A stretch of DNA of 64,000 bases from an uncultured Eubacteriales bacterium (GCA_900544295.1 UQUO01000001.1:62001-126000), one strand, 5' to 3'; shown: positions 40,250 to 47,886, counted from the stretch's first letter. The notes: a model not told the origin generated them from the sequence alone. Program-made: numbers and translations.

Positions 40250-40792
40250 TCAAAGAATAACACATTTCACCTTTCCCGTATCTGGATGGATCAACACCAC
40301 AGGCAGTTTCCTCGCCTCTGCCATCCGCAGCACCGCCTCCACGCCGCTCGGGCCAGCAGGCTCATCATCACACACGGCCACCAGGCAATCAGCGTGTTCT
40401 ACCATGTAGGCAGTGCGCTCCCGATACCCTTGGGCCCCCACGATTTTGCTACCCATTACAAACTGGTCGCAGTTTTCCTTCAGATGGCGCAGACGCTCCT
40501 GACTCTTCGGGTCCCATCGCTCATCATGGCCCGGGAACGGATAGACCAGCACGATCTCCAGCCCCTGGTGCTCTTCCTGCCGGCGCATTTCCAGCAGGAT
40601 CTCGCCGGCCCATAGATCAACGCCAAGGGCCCCACCAACATAGAACCGGCGCACACCGCGCCGGTACAGTTCGGTAAAAACATCGTGCAGCCGTTTCTTC
40701 AGGCGCTTGCACGAGGTCATATATTCCTGATACTTGAATTTGAACCGTGTAGGCCGCTGACTGGTAATTGCACACGAGTAAAACTGGGACAT
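40250..40792 (-). CDS. SLOG-family protein (DUF1273/YpsA-like)
   Basis: 180 residues from ATG 40792 with GGAGG seven bases upstream; an in-frame ATG at 40831 has none. The Rossmann-like pattern FYVGGALGVDLWAGEILLEM, then IVLVYPFPGHDERW and ADCLVAVCDDEPAGPSGVEAVLRMAEARKLPVVLIHP matches the DUF1273 group of the SLOG superfamily. Members bind nucleotide-derived or similar ligands; element-borne members are widespread but unassigned. Transcribed from its own promoter, divergent from the XRE gene. Confidence 0.82.
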   Translation of the reverse strand: MSQFYSCAITSQRPTRFKFKYQEYMTSCKRLKKRLHDVFTELYRRGVRRFYVGGALGVDLWAGEILLEMRRQEEHQGLEIVLVYPFPGHDERWDPKSQERLRHLKENCDQFVMGSKIVGAQGYRERTAYMVEHADCLVAVCDDEPAGPSGVEAVLRMAEARKLPVVLIHPDTGKVKCVIL

Positions 40793-40829
40793 CTCATCTC
40801 CTCCAGAAACTTTTTTCTCAATATAGCCC

Positions 40830-40859
40830 ATTATACTTGCTATGGCTGATGAAGTTCAA
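40830..40859 (-). promoter_or_regulatory. Promoter of the SLOG gene
   Basis: Minus strand TTGAAC (40859-40854) and TATAAT (40835-40830), spacer 18 bp. Confidence 0.65.
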
Positions 40860-40883
40860 CCATGGCCGCTTAATTTTTTATGT

Positions 40884-40909
40884 TATAGCGGATAAAATAT
40901 AGCTATAGC
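40884..40909 (+). promoter_or_regulatory. TATAGC repeats before the XRE gene
   Basis: TATAGC occurs at 40884, 40898 and 40904; the last two form the palindrome GCTATAGC. The cluster is 15 bp before the start codon, a likely autoregulatory site of the XRE protein. Confidence 0.45.
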
Positions 40910-40923
40910 ATGGAGGGTTACGA

Positions 40924-41259
40924 ATGGGCGAACTTTTGAAAGAAATGGGCCAGCGGATGCTGGACCGGCGCAAACAACTAAAACTGACACAAGAGGCTCT
41001 GGCCAAGATGGCACATGTCACGCCCCAGACCGTTTCCACTGCGGAGCTGGGCACAAAAGCCATGCGGCCTGAAACGATGCTGAAGATCTGTGATGCGCTT
41101 GATATCAGCACAGACTATCTCCTGCGCGGTCAGGTCATGGAAGGCGACACACGCCTGCTCAATCAAAAGGTCTCGTCGTTGACTCCCTGCCAATACCGAC
41201 ACCTGGAAAATATTATCGACAACTTCATCGCGGCTATACAGGAAGAAAAAGAGGTATGA
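40924..41259 (+). CDS. XRE-family helix-turn-helix regulator
   Basis: 111 residues. The helix-turn-helix RRKQLKLTQEALAKMAHVTPQTVSTAELGTKAMRPETMLKICDALDISTDYLL is canonical. The C-terminal ~40 residues form a short dimerisation helix. The start follows GGAGGG. It is the only plus-strand gene here and may regulate the divergent SLOG gene. Confidence 0.85.
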   Translation: MGELLKEMGQRMLDRRKQLKLTQEALAKMAHVTPQTVSTAELGTKAMRPETMLKICDALDISTDYLLRGQVMEGDTRLLNQKVSSLTPCQYRHLENIIDNFIAAIQEEKEV

Positions 41260-41294
41260 GCGCCAGCGGCAATGCAGCCCTCATACCTCTTTTT
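41250..41294. terminator. Bidirectional terminator between XRE and ParR genes
   Basis: AGAGGTATGAG (41250-41260) pairs with CTCATACCTCT (41280-41290); TTTT follows on the plus strand and T-rich sequence on the minus strand. It serves the convergent XRE and parMR units. Confidence 0.88.
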
Positions 41295-41297
41295 ATA

Positions 41298-41732
41298 TCA
41301 TCTCCCCTGACGAAAAGCTTCCATTGTGCTGGAAATCAGGCCGAGGATCGCATCATCTGCCTCCGGTTCCTCTCCCAGCTCCGGCACATATTCCGGCTCC
41401 GGCGTCTGCTCCTGCGGCACCGGGGCCGTTGTTGTTTCTGCATCCGGGCAGGCGGCGGGGGCGGCGGCAGGCTTTTCAGAGTGCCTCGTCTCCTGGAGCA
41501 GAATCTCACGCACGATGGCTTCAATGGCGGCCCGGTCTATGGCCGGTGCCGCTGCTCTTAACGGTTGTGGATCATCCGCAAAGTGGGTATCGTAGAAAAC
41601 GACTGCATTGGCGATATACTGTGCTTTCCCGTGGTCAGGTTGTTTTTCCAGCAGTTCGACCGTTGCTAAATGGATCGGGTCGCTGATATTGAACCGCAGG
41701 GAAAAACGCCCCCGTTCTTTCTTGGCCGCCAT
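41298..41732 (-). CDS. ParR-like adaptor of a type II partition system
   Basis: 144 residues from ATG 41732 (GGCAGG eight bases upstream). The N-terminal ~60 residues (RFSLRFNISDPIHLATVELLEKQ, AQYIANAVVFYDTHF) look like the ribbon-helix-helix centromere-binding domain of ParR/StbB proteins. The rest is proline/glutamate-rich with a C-terminal helix (ILGLISSTMEAFRQG) that in the family contacts the actin filament. It follows the ParM-like gene directly, as expected. Confidence 0.75.
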   Translation of the reverse strand: MAAKKERGRFSLRFNISDPIHLATVELLEKQPDHGKAQYIANAVVFYDTHFADDPQPLRAAAPAIDRAAIEAIVREILLQETRHSEKPAAAPAACPDAETTTAPVPQEQTPEPEYVPELGEEPEADDAILGLISSTMEAFRQGR

Positions 41733-41737
41733 AGCTG

Positions 41738-42649
41738 TCACCTGCCCGCAGCTTCAAGGCGGTACAGATACTCATATCCGGCTGCATTGGCGTTGATATT
41801 GGAGACGAACAACGGCTTACCCACTTTTCCGGATGCCTCAATCTGCCGGCGCAAAAGAATGGCGCCGCCGCCCACAAAGACCACCGTGCAGTAGCGCAAG
41901 TCCAGCATCCGCTCCCGCAGGGTGCTGAACAGGTCGTTGACGAACTCCTGTGCCAGCTGCTCCACCAGCCGGACCACCGACGACGGGTATTGCGTCTGCT
42001 TGCCGGTGAGGATGGCGTCCACATCTCCCTCATCCAGCAGCAGATCCAATTCCGCGTTGCCCCTGGACCTGATCTTATTGTAAAGCAGGATCACGCCGTT
42101 TTCCAGCGAATCACAGGAGCTGAGGTCGGCTTTTCCATTTTTCATCAGCAGATAGTCTGCCGTGAAGCCGCCAATGTCCACCACTACCGCCTTGGCCTCA
42201 TTCATCAGCGTGTGGAGCATGGTGGCCGCCGCCGCGTATGCCTGGGGATAGCAGGCCACATCATCAATGCTGATGGCGTAATGCTTGTCCCGGTACTGGA
42301 ATTCTACGATCCCTTTCTTCTGGAAATAGGCCGTGAACTTTTCCGCCTGGGCGCCGAAGTGGGCGGGCGGCAGCCCCACCGGCAGCTGGATGTGGTACAA
42401 TTCTTTCTCGTCAACGCCCCGGGCCGTCAATTCCTCCGCAATCGCAATCAGAGTCAGGATAAAGAAGCGGTCATCCCCAGTCTTGTCCTTACGGTAGGGA
42501 ATACGCTCGTTGGAGAGCGTATAGTAGTTACCGCCGTATTGCAGGCTCGGCCCAAACGGCCGGGTCATGCTCTGCTGCAGGCCGGAAACGAACGGGGCGC
42601 AGTGAACCGTCTTGATTTGTTTATTGCCATGATCGACACCAATTAACAT
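41738..42649 (-). CDS. ParM/StbA-like actin-type partition ATPase
   Basis: 303 residues. Phosphate-1 motif MLIGVDHGNKQIKT, phosphate-2 VVVDIGGFTADYLLM and adenosine motif VVFVGGGAILL mark the actin/Hsp70 fold; the size and partner gene identify the plasmid-segregation branch. Filaments would push sister copies apart through the ParR-bound centromere, probably in the ~90 bp upstream where ACGCCT/AGGCG repeats lie. Its presence implies that the element exists, at least at times, as a replicating circle. Confidence 0.85.
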   Translation of the reverse strand: MLIGVDHGNKQIKTVHCAPFVSGLQQSMTRPFGPSLQYGGNYYTLSNERIPYRKDKTGDDRFFILTLIAIAEELTARGVDEKELYHIQLPVGLPPAHFGAQAEKFTAYFQKKGIVEFQYRDKHYAISIDDVACYPQAYAAAATMLHTLMNEAKAVVVDIGGFTADYLLMKNGKADLSSCDSLENGVILLYNKIRSRGNAELDLLLDEGDVDAILTGKQTQYPSSVVRLVEQLAQEFVNDLFSTLRERMLDLRYCTVVFVGGGAILLRRQIEASGKVGKPLFVSNINANAAGYEYLYRLEAAGR

Positions 42650-42750
42650 AGGTGAATGCCTCCTTTTTTGCTTTATACATATCCTTTACGCCTGGATGAC
42701 GCCTTTCTCAACAGGCGACGGCATATTTTTTGAAACCCATGTTTATCATG

Positions 42751-42783
42751 CGGGGCCATGGCTACCGTTTCACACCAGAATAA
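42751..42783 (+). pseudogene. 3' remnant of the winged-helix gene (copy E)
   Basis: Codons CGG GGC CAT GGC TAC CGT TTC ACA CCA GAA TAA give RGHGYRFTPE-stop, the same end as copy D (RGHGYRFTPK-stop). Similarity starts at about 42,750 and continues through the following hairpin. The rest of the gene is missing. Confidence 0.8.
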
Positions 42784-42789
42784 CAAAAC

Positions 42790-42826
42790 AGCGCCGCCTC
42801 GGCTCTACCGGGGCGGCGCTGCTGTT
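42790..42826 (+). terminator. Hairpin of winged-helix remnant E
   Basis: AGCGCCGCC (42790-42798) and GGCGGCGCT (42812-42820) around CTCGGCTCTACCGG; the same hairpin with one changed base follows copy D at 46,345. Confidence 0.8.
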
Positions 42827-42915
42827 ATATCGGTATGTTCAACAATTTGGCTCAATAGTGTAATCGACAGCAACCTTTCTTTATTTTAGGGAATGAGGGA
42901 GTAAAATTTCGGGCT

Positions 42916-43674
42916 TTATAACTGCTTTTTATTAAATGCCCGGATTGCTGCCGCTAAAAATACCACAGATAAAACCACTGAAACAATAAATGGAATAAGA
43001 AACTCCGTCATTGAAATCTCACCTGAAATCAGGTCAACATTTCGTGAAGTGAGGACAACCGGGTTAAAGGCAGATAACGGTTTTACAACACTTAAAACAG
43101 AGAACAGGGCTACAATCCCGCCAGTAAACAGGATGCTTGTAAAAGTCTGCTTGAATAGAACACAACCGAGTATGAGGATGCTAAGATAGAGAAATCCAAT
43201 CATCCACATAAAAAACGCAGACGGTACAACATTTGAAAGTGAAGCATCTGGCCAAAGGTAATATGTATATCCATAGGCACCTACAAAGCTCACCCAAAAG
43301 CTAACCGTCATAGATACTGCTGCTACGGTGTACTTTGCCATAATCACAGATGGCCTTGCCAATCCCTTTGTCACCAGCAGTAGCAATGTCCCTTTGGAAT
43401 ACTCACTGGACATACAGCTTCCAAACAGAATGATAAATGCGCTAAATCCAATGCCGGATATGTTTTTAAAGAATTGCTGCCATGCGTCAAGGGCGACAGG
43501 TTCCTCGGTGATTTCTAATCCGGCTCCAAATGCAGCTATAATTTCCGGCGTGAATTTTGCCAGAAAAGCACTGGACATTCCGAAAACCGCAAAGATTGCA
43601 AACAGGATTAAAAAGCGGTAGTTTTTTAGATTTTCTACAAACTCTTTTTTTACAAATGCAATATAGCCTTTCAT
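42916..43674 (-). CDS. ABC-2-type permease
   Basis: 252 residues with six membrane segments (FLILFAIFAVFGMSSAFLA; FSAFIILFGSCMS; VSMTVSFWVSFVGAYGYTYYL; MWMIGFLYLSILILGCVLF; SILFTGGIVALFSVLSVV; LIPFIVSVVLSVVFLAAAI). It begins with the cytosolic FVKKEFVENLKNYR. It overlaps its ATPase by four bases. Probable drug- or peptide-export partner. Confidence 0.85.
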   Translation of the reverse strand: MKGYIAFVKKEFVENLKNYRFLILFAIFAVFGMSSAFLAKFTPEIIAAFGAGLEITEEPVALDAWQQFFKNISGIGFSAFIILFGSCMSSEYSKGTLLLLVTKGLARPSVIMAKYTVAAVSMTVSFWVSFVGAYGYTYYLWPDASLSNVVPSAFFMWMIGFLYLSILILGCVLFKQTFTSILFTGGIVALFSVLSVVKPLSAFNPVVLTSRNVDLISGEISMTEFLIPFIVSVVLSVVFLAAAIRAFNKKQL

Positions 43675-44588
43675 TTTATCACCTCCAAAAATAGGCTTTC
43701 AAGCGACGGCTCCATAAGTTCCACCTTGACCGGCACAAGGTCTGCTTCGGCTAAAGTGGAGAAGATGGTATGCTGGGCCTTTTTCATCTCCCGGCTGTGT
43801 ATTACAATTTCCCGCCCCTTTTCTTCTGATCCGTTCAGGAGCGATTGTCCTGTCATACATTCTTTGAAATGCTGTAAATCGGCCTCGGTTGAAAATTCAA
43901 TTAACAGGCTGTCATGGCTATGCAACGCTTTGATTTCCGAAAGCGTTCCGCCAACAGCAATATTACCGTCATTCAAGAGTGCCACATGATCGCAAATGCG
44001 CTCCACATCGGATAAAATATGCGTTGAAAACAAAACCGTTGTTGTCCCACGGATTTTATAAAGAATGTCCAAGATTTCTTTTCTTCCCACCGGGTCAAGG
44101 GCGCTGGTAGGTTCATCACAAATCAGCAGTTTAGGATCAGCCAATAACGCCTGTGCAATTCCAAGGCGCTGTTTCATACCACGCGAATAACCGCCAACAC
44201 GCTTTTCTACGCCATCAAGACCGACAAGGGAAAGTAGCTTTTTTCCCTTTTGAGAAATGCTTTCTTTGGGAAGGCCAACAATTTCTCCGCACAGTGTAAG
44301 ATACTGCATTGCAGTCATATAGTTATAAAATTCCGGCACATCCGGCAAATATCCAATATACTGATTTGTTTTGGTCTGCCCAAAGCGAACCGGTTCATTA
44401 CACACAAGGATTTCTCCCTGATCGGGCTGCAAAAGCCCCAAAACCATTTTCATTGTTGTTGTTTTTCCTGCACCGTTTTGTCCAATGAAGCCAAAAACGC
44501 TCCCCTCTGGAACAGACATATTCAGATCTTTTATAATTTGCTGCTGTCCAAAACTTTTAGATAGATTGCGGATAGAAAGCACATTCAT
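43671..44588 (-). CDS. ABC transporter ATPase
   Basis: 305 residues: Walker A GQNGAGKTT, Q-loop YLPDVPE, RGMKQRLGIAQ in place of LSGGQ (SRGMKQR, common in DrrA/NatA-like ATPases), Walker B LLICDEPTSALD, H-loop STHILSD, plus a C-terminal ~90-residue extension. It is coupled by overlap to the permease downstream and the PLDc_N protein upstream. Confidence 0.88.
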   Translation of the reverse strand: MNVLSIRNLSKSFGQQQIIKDLNMSVPEGSVFGFIGQNGAGKTTTMKMVLGLLQPDQGEILVCNEPVRFGQTKTNQYIGYLPDVPEFYNYMTAMQYLTLCGEIVGLPKESISQKGKKLLSLVGLDGVEKRVGGYSRGMKQRLGIAQALLADPKLLICDEPTSALDPVGRKEILDILYKIRGTTTVLFSTHILSDVERICDHVALLNDGNIAVGGTLSEIKALHSHDSLLIEFSTEADLQHFKECMTGQSLLNGSEEKGREIVIHSREMKKAQHTIFSTLAEADLVPVKVELMEPSLESLFLEVIK

Positions 44589-44788
44589 TTTTCCTCACCT
44601 CTCCCAAAAACAAAATAGATAATCGGGCCAAACATAAGGATAACCAGAGAGATTACAAGCCACATAGCCCTGTTCCCAAAGCGATAATGCGGATGCCGGA
44701 GAATATGCCGGACAGCGGCCACGGCAAGGATCACATCAATCACAAAGATGGGAATAAGAAGCGGAAATATTTCCTGCAACAAAGACAT
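44585..44788 (-). CDS. PLDc_N-type small membrane protein
   Basis: 67 residues with two hydrophobic helices (IFPLLIPIFVIDVILAVAAV and MWLVISLVILMFGPIIYFVFGR) and the polar RHPHYRFGNRAMW between them, as in the phospholipase D N-terminal-like (PLDc_N) family. These proteins commonly head ABC operons under winged-helix control in Bacillota. First gene of this operon. Confidence 0.8.
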   Translation of the reverse strand: MSLLQEIFPLLIPIFVIDVILAVAAVRHILRHPHYRFGNRAMWLVISLVILMFGPIIYFVFGRGEEK

Positions 44789-44852
44789 ACCAATTTACCT
44801 CCTATTGTTATAATTCGTATCGATATTTGCGGGGGTTCGACATTTTCGCCTT

Positions 44853-44875
44853 AATATTCCCGCATAGGTTATATT
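44853..44875. promoter_or_regulatory. 23-bp operator between the ABC operon and its divergent regulator
   Basis: Imperfect palindrome AATATTCCC...GGTTATATT. It matches the 45,554-45,576 site at the outer nine and inner GGT positions, so both are bound by the same winged-helix regulator. Confidence 0.65.
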
Positions 44876-44957
44876 ACCACTATGGAAATAAAAAAGCAAT
44901 ACCTTCCCTTGACTTTTTATTTCCGAAGTGATAATATTTTCAAAAAGGAGGTTGAAC

Positions 44958-45512
44958 ATGGGCAGCAAGAATTTGAATGAAAAGATTATGGAATGTATTT
45001 CAAATCCGGCCAAGAGCCGCCTGCTGATAGAAATAATGCGTCGAGGGGAAGTTACCGCAAAGTATTTGGCTGAAAAATGCTCAGATATTCCTCAAACTAC
45101 ACTATATCGTAATTTGAAACGAATGACCGATGATGGACTATTGAAAATCGTTAATGAAACACCAATACGCGGAACAGTTGAAAAGACTTACGCATTAACT
45201 TTTGACCCGTCTGATCCTCCATCAGTTCTCGGAGAAAATTCCGGTGCCATTTATATGCAGATGTTCTTTCAGTATTTTTTGACCTTCGCCAAGATTTTTC
45301 AAGAATACTGCGACACACCGGGAATTGACATAAAAAGGGATCGGTCTGGTCTTAGCCTTTCTCATGTTTATTTGACAGATGAGGAACTGGAAAAAGTGGT
45401 ATCGGATATTGCTCAAATCTTATATCCACTTCAAGATAATAAACCAGAGCCGGGTCGCAGATTAAGAACGGTTGGATTGATTATCTCCCCGGAACATAAG
45501 GCGGATGAATAG
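44958..45512 (+). CDS. Winged-helix (ArsR/PadR-like) regulator, divergent from ABC operon
   Basis: 184 residues from ATG 44958 (AAGGAGG seven bases upstream). The N-terminal winged helix ISNPAKSRLLIEIMRRGEVTAKYLAEKCSDIPQTTLYRNLKRMTDDGLLKIV is followed by a ~110-residue helical part that probably senses a ligand. It is similar to the HTH proteins that control drug-exporting ABC genes. A terminator follows. Confidence 0.85.
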   Translation: MGSKNLNEKIMECISNPAKSRLLIEIMRRGEVTAKYLAEKCSDIPQTTLYRNLKRMTDDGLLKIVNETPIRGTVEKTYALTFDPSDPPSVLGENSGAIYMQMFFQYFLTFAKIFQEYCDTPGIDIKRDRSGLSLSHVYLTDEELEKVVSDIAQILYPLQDNKPEPGRRLRTVGLIISPEHKADE

Positions 45513-45515
45513 AGA

Positions 45516-45546
45516 AAAACGCCCTATATGCACAGGGCGTTTTCTC
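45516..45546 (+). terminator. Rho-independent terminator
   Basis: AAAACGCCCT pairs with AGGGCGTTTT, followed by CTCTT. Confidence 0.85.
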
Positions 45547-45553
45547 TTGACTT

Positions 45554-45576
45554 AATATTCCCATAATGGTAATATT
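45554..45576. promoter_or_regulatory. 23-bp operator before the ArsR/SdpR-type gene
   Basis: AATATTCCC...GGTAATATT, nearly perfectly palindromic and a close relative of the site at 44,853. Confidence 0.65.
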
Positions 45577-45604
45577 TTGTTATCGGGAATAATGGAGATA
45601 CATT

Positions 45605-45898
45605 ATGAAGAATGAACGCGAAAATGCACTGGACAAAAAATTCCATGCGTTATCAAATCCAACCAGACGAGAAATTCTAATGCGGTTAAGCCAAAAACCG
45701 CACTCTGCCGGAGAGATTGCAGGATATTTTCAGATAACACCTGCCTCGATTTCTTATCATCTTTCTCTGTTGCAAAGGAGTGGCTTAATTTGCTGTCGTC
45801 AAGTAGAAAAACGGAGGATATATAGCATCAATCGCGGCTCATTGGATGAAGTGTATCTGTGGCTAATGGGTCTATATAATGCTAAGTCAAATAAGTGA
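45605..45898 (+). CDS. ArsR-family regulator, SdpR-like
   Basis: 97 residues with the SdpR-type sequence KFHALSNPTRREILMRLSQKPHSAGEIAGYFQITPASISYHLSLLQRSGLICC. There is no metal-binding cysteine pair, so it is not an arsenic sensor. In Bacillus, SdpR is an autorepressor of an immunity operon; a similar role for the adjacent ABC module is likely. It has its own operator upstream. Confidence 0.88.
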   Translation: MKNERENALDKKFHALSNPTRREILMRLSQKPHSAGEIAGYFQITPASISYHLSLLQRSGLICCRQVEKRRIYSINRGSLDEVYLWLMGLYNAKSNK

Positions 45899-45937
45899 TT
45901 GTAAATTATTCGAGCAAAAATTAGGAGGTGGGGGAAA

Positions 45938-46339
45938 ATTGGGAAATTTATAATTCTATCCTTCAGCGACGACGAGGACGCCATCTTTGCAAACACTGTG
46001 ACGGCTCTTGCTTCTGTTGCGAACTTCTCCACAGTGACCGCCTCCGCAGATGCCCCGCTGCTCTTTGGCTCTCTGCAAATCGACCCGCAGCGCAGGCTGG
46101 TATGGCGGTCCGGCCAGGCGGTGGAGCTGACGCCGATGGAGTTCGACATTCTGCTCCTGCTGGCCCGCCGGCCAGGGCAGGTGTTCTCCGCCCGCCAGAT
46201 CTACGAGGCTGTTGCCGCGGACACCTATGACGCAAGTTGGACGGGAATCTCCAGCATGGTCTACAAGCTCCGCCGTAAGCTGGGCGCCGGTATCATCGAA
46301 ACGGTGCGGGGCCACGGCTACCGCTTCACACCAAAATAA
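45938..46339 (+). CDS. Receiver-less winged-helix DNA-binding protein, copy D
   Basis: Same beta-alpha-beta (KFIILSF, AIFANTVTALASV, FSTVTAS) and winged helix as copies A-C; ends GHGYRFTPK. As in B and C the TTG at ribosome-site distance (45939) opens TTG GGA AAT TTA TAA only. The long frame is one base earlier and begins at ATT 45938 or, with a conventional codon, at GTG 45998, which would delete the N-terminal domain. It closes the 42.8-46.4 kb module, whose other edge carries remnant E. Confidence 0.78.
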   Translation: MGKFIILSFSDDEDAIFANTVTALASVANFSTVTASADAPLLFGSLQIDPQRRLVWRSGQAVELTPMEFDILLLLARRPGQVFSARQIYEAVAADTYDASWTGISSMVYKLRRKLGAGIIETVRGHGYRFTPK

Positions 46340-46344
46340 CAGAA

Positions 46345-46382
46345 CAGCGCCGTCCCGGCTCTACCGGGGCGGCGCTGCTTTA
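46345..46382 (+). terminator. Hairpin of winged-helix copy D
   Basis: AGCGCCG..CCCGG / CCGGGGCGGCGCT with a CTCTA-type loop, then GCTTTAT. Homologous to the hairpin after remnant E. Confidence 0.82.
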
Positions 46383-46403
46383 TCATAGGTCGGTGCAGGT
46401 TCC

Positions 46404-47015
46404 TTAAACAGTATAATTATTAAGTATGGTAGCAATAGCTTCTGGCGCATCTTTGCTAATCTCATGGCCTGCGCCGGGGATGATTTGCAAAGTTGCTTGG
46501 GGAAGTAGTCCATTTAACTTTTTCGATGCTTTTAGGTTGGCACTATCTTTTTCACCGCACAAAATAGTGACAGGGCAAGTAATTCCGTTTAATTGTGAGG
46601 TAAAATCCAAAGACCGCATAGAGTGAGATAGCTTAATCGTATCCCTTTTTGATAGTCCCATGTTCTCAAAACTCTTGTTGGGCATGCAGCGGAACAAGAA
46701 ATTTTGAAAATCAATCAGTAATGTTGGTACTTTATATTGTGCGCCGATTAAGATCAATGAATCTACTTTATTCCCATGACGAATAGTAAAATCGAGGGCG
46801 AGCAGTGCCCCAAACGATAGGCCACAGATACGAAGCGGCTCTGTAGCGTTAGAATACTGCCGTTCCAAGTCAGCCAAAATCCGGAAATAGGATATTTCAT
46901 TTCCTGTTGAAGAAAAAAGCTCCGGGCATTCAACATTGGAAGTTGAAAGTTGACAGACTACCTCTTTCCAGTCTTGTGCAGTTTGTCCTAATCCATGTAA
47001 AAGAACTGTTTTCAT
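46404..47015 (-). CDS. Alpha/beta-hydrolase
   Basis: 203 residues: oxyanion loop LLHGLGQTAQDW, nucleophile GLSFGALL (serine in GxSxG), acid in LCGEKDSAN, histidine in GAGHEIS. A typical single-domain esterase or lipase-like hydrolase of unknown substrate. It overlaps by four bases the XRE-membrane protein upstream. Confidence 0.87.
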   Translation of the reverse strand: MKTVLLHGLGQTAQDWKEVVCQLSTSNVECPELFSSTGNEISYFRILADLERQYSNATEPLRICGLSFGALLALDFTIRHGNKVDSLILIGAQYKVPTLLIDFQNFLFRCMPNKSFENMGLSKRDTIKLSHSMRSLDFTSQLNGITCPVTILCGEKDSANLKASKKLNGLLPQATLQIIPGAGHEISKDAPEAIATILNNYTV

Positions 47016-47815
47016 TGTTCGTCTGCTGCATCCCCTTTCCTATGATAAAGCAAATAATCTACCCCAAAGCACACAAGAGAAAGTGCAAGGGTAATCCCGC
47101 TGTTGAATATGTCAGATGTAAAATCGAACTGGACTTGTGGCAAAAAATAATCTGAAATATGGGTAATCGCAATCGGCACTGGGATCAAAACCAACAGGGC
47201 AAAACCAAATGCTCTCCACATATTTTTCTTGCACTTGCGGAAAATTCCATATATTACCCAGATTGCAGCAATCGCAATTAGCGTTATGCAAATGCCCAGC
47301 GTGAATATAACTGACTTTTGCAAAAGCAAGGACAATATTGCCAATAGTGGAATAGGGATAGCACTGATTACAACTAAGGTTTTCAAAACGATCTTTGTTC
47401 TGGAAATCAGACTTGGAAGTAACATAAGCCATGCAGCGATGATGGAAACAGCGACAATCAATGACCATGATAACCTGTCCGAAGTAAAGTAGTCGCAGAT
47501 CAGGCATACGCAGCCAGCAATCAATGCTGCAGCAGAAACGATTACCAAAATAATGCGCTTGCCTCTTTCAGACAAACGATAATTGCGCTTCTTATATGGT
47601 AACTCATCCGGCTCGGTCATTTCATCTTTAATAAGATAATCAGAGGACACATTGAAAATGTCGCTGAGCTGGGCTATAAAATCCAAATCAGGGGTCGATT
47701 GTCCCAATTCCCATTTTGAAATCGTCTGTCGTGTAACTGTTACCTTTTCAGCGAGTGCCTCTTGTGAAAGTCCTCGCTGCTTTCTCAATTTTTGTATTTT
47801 CTCTCCGAGGGTCAT
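47012..47815 (-). CDS. XRE-type regulator with a membrane domain
   Basis: 267 residues from ATG 47815 (AGGAGG upstream). Residues 1-60 are an XRE helix-turn-helix (LRKQRGLSQEALAEKVTVTRQTISKWELGQSTPDLD). After a linker come about six membrane helices. Membrane-anchored XRE proteins of this kind are common in Bacillota and probably couple envelope state to transcription. Coupled to the hydrolase gene downstream. Confidence 0.88.
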   Translation of the reverse strand: MTLGEKIQKLRKQRGLSQEALAEKVTVTRQTISKWELGQSTPDLDFIAQLSDIFNVSSDYLIKDEMTEPDELPYKKRNYRLSERGKRIILVIVSAAALIAGCVCLICDYFTSDRLSWSLIVAVSIIAAWLMLLPSLISRTKIVLKTLVVISAIPIPLLAILSLLLQKSVIFTLGICITLIAIAAIWVIYGIFRKCKKNMWRAFGFALLVLIPVPIAITHISDYFLPQVQFDFTSDIFNSGITLALSLVCFGVDYLLYHRKGDAADEQ

Positions 47816-47886
47816 ATTTTTGTTTCCTCCTGCTATTTGATTTGAGAAAATCATAGCAAATAAGACGCCCTATTTCTACCAACACA

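Noticed and set aside
42690..42826. Integron attC site or tyrosine-recombinase attachment site
   Set aside because: The hairpin-plus-gene-end arrangement is suggestive, but no integrase gene or core-site motif is visible, so only a repeat and remnant are claimed.
22960..46382. The four winged-helix genes as ordinary orphan response regulators
   Set aside because: They have no receiver domain and no phospho-acceptor aspartate, and the positions at module ends with repeated hairpins are not explained by that reading.
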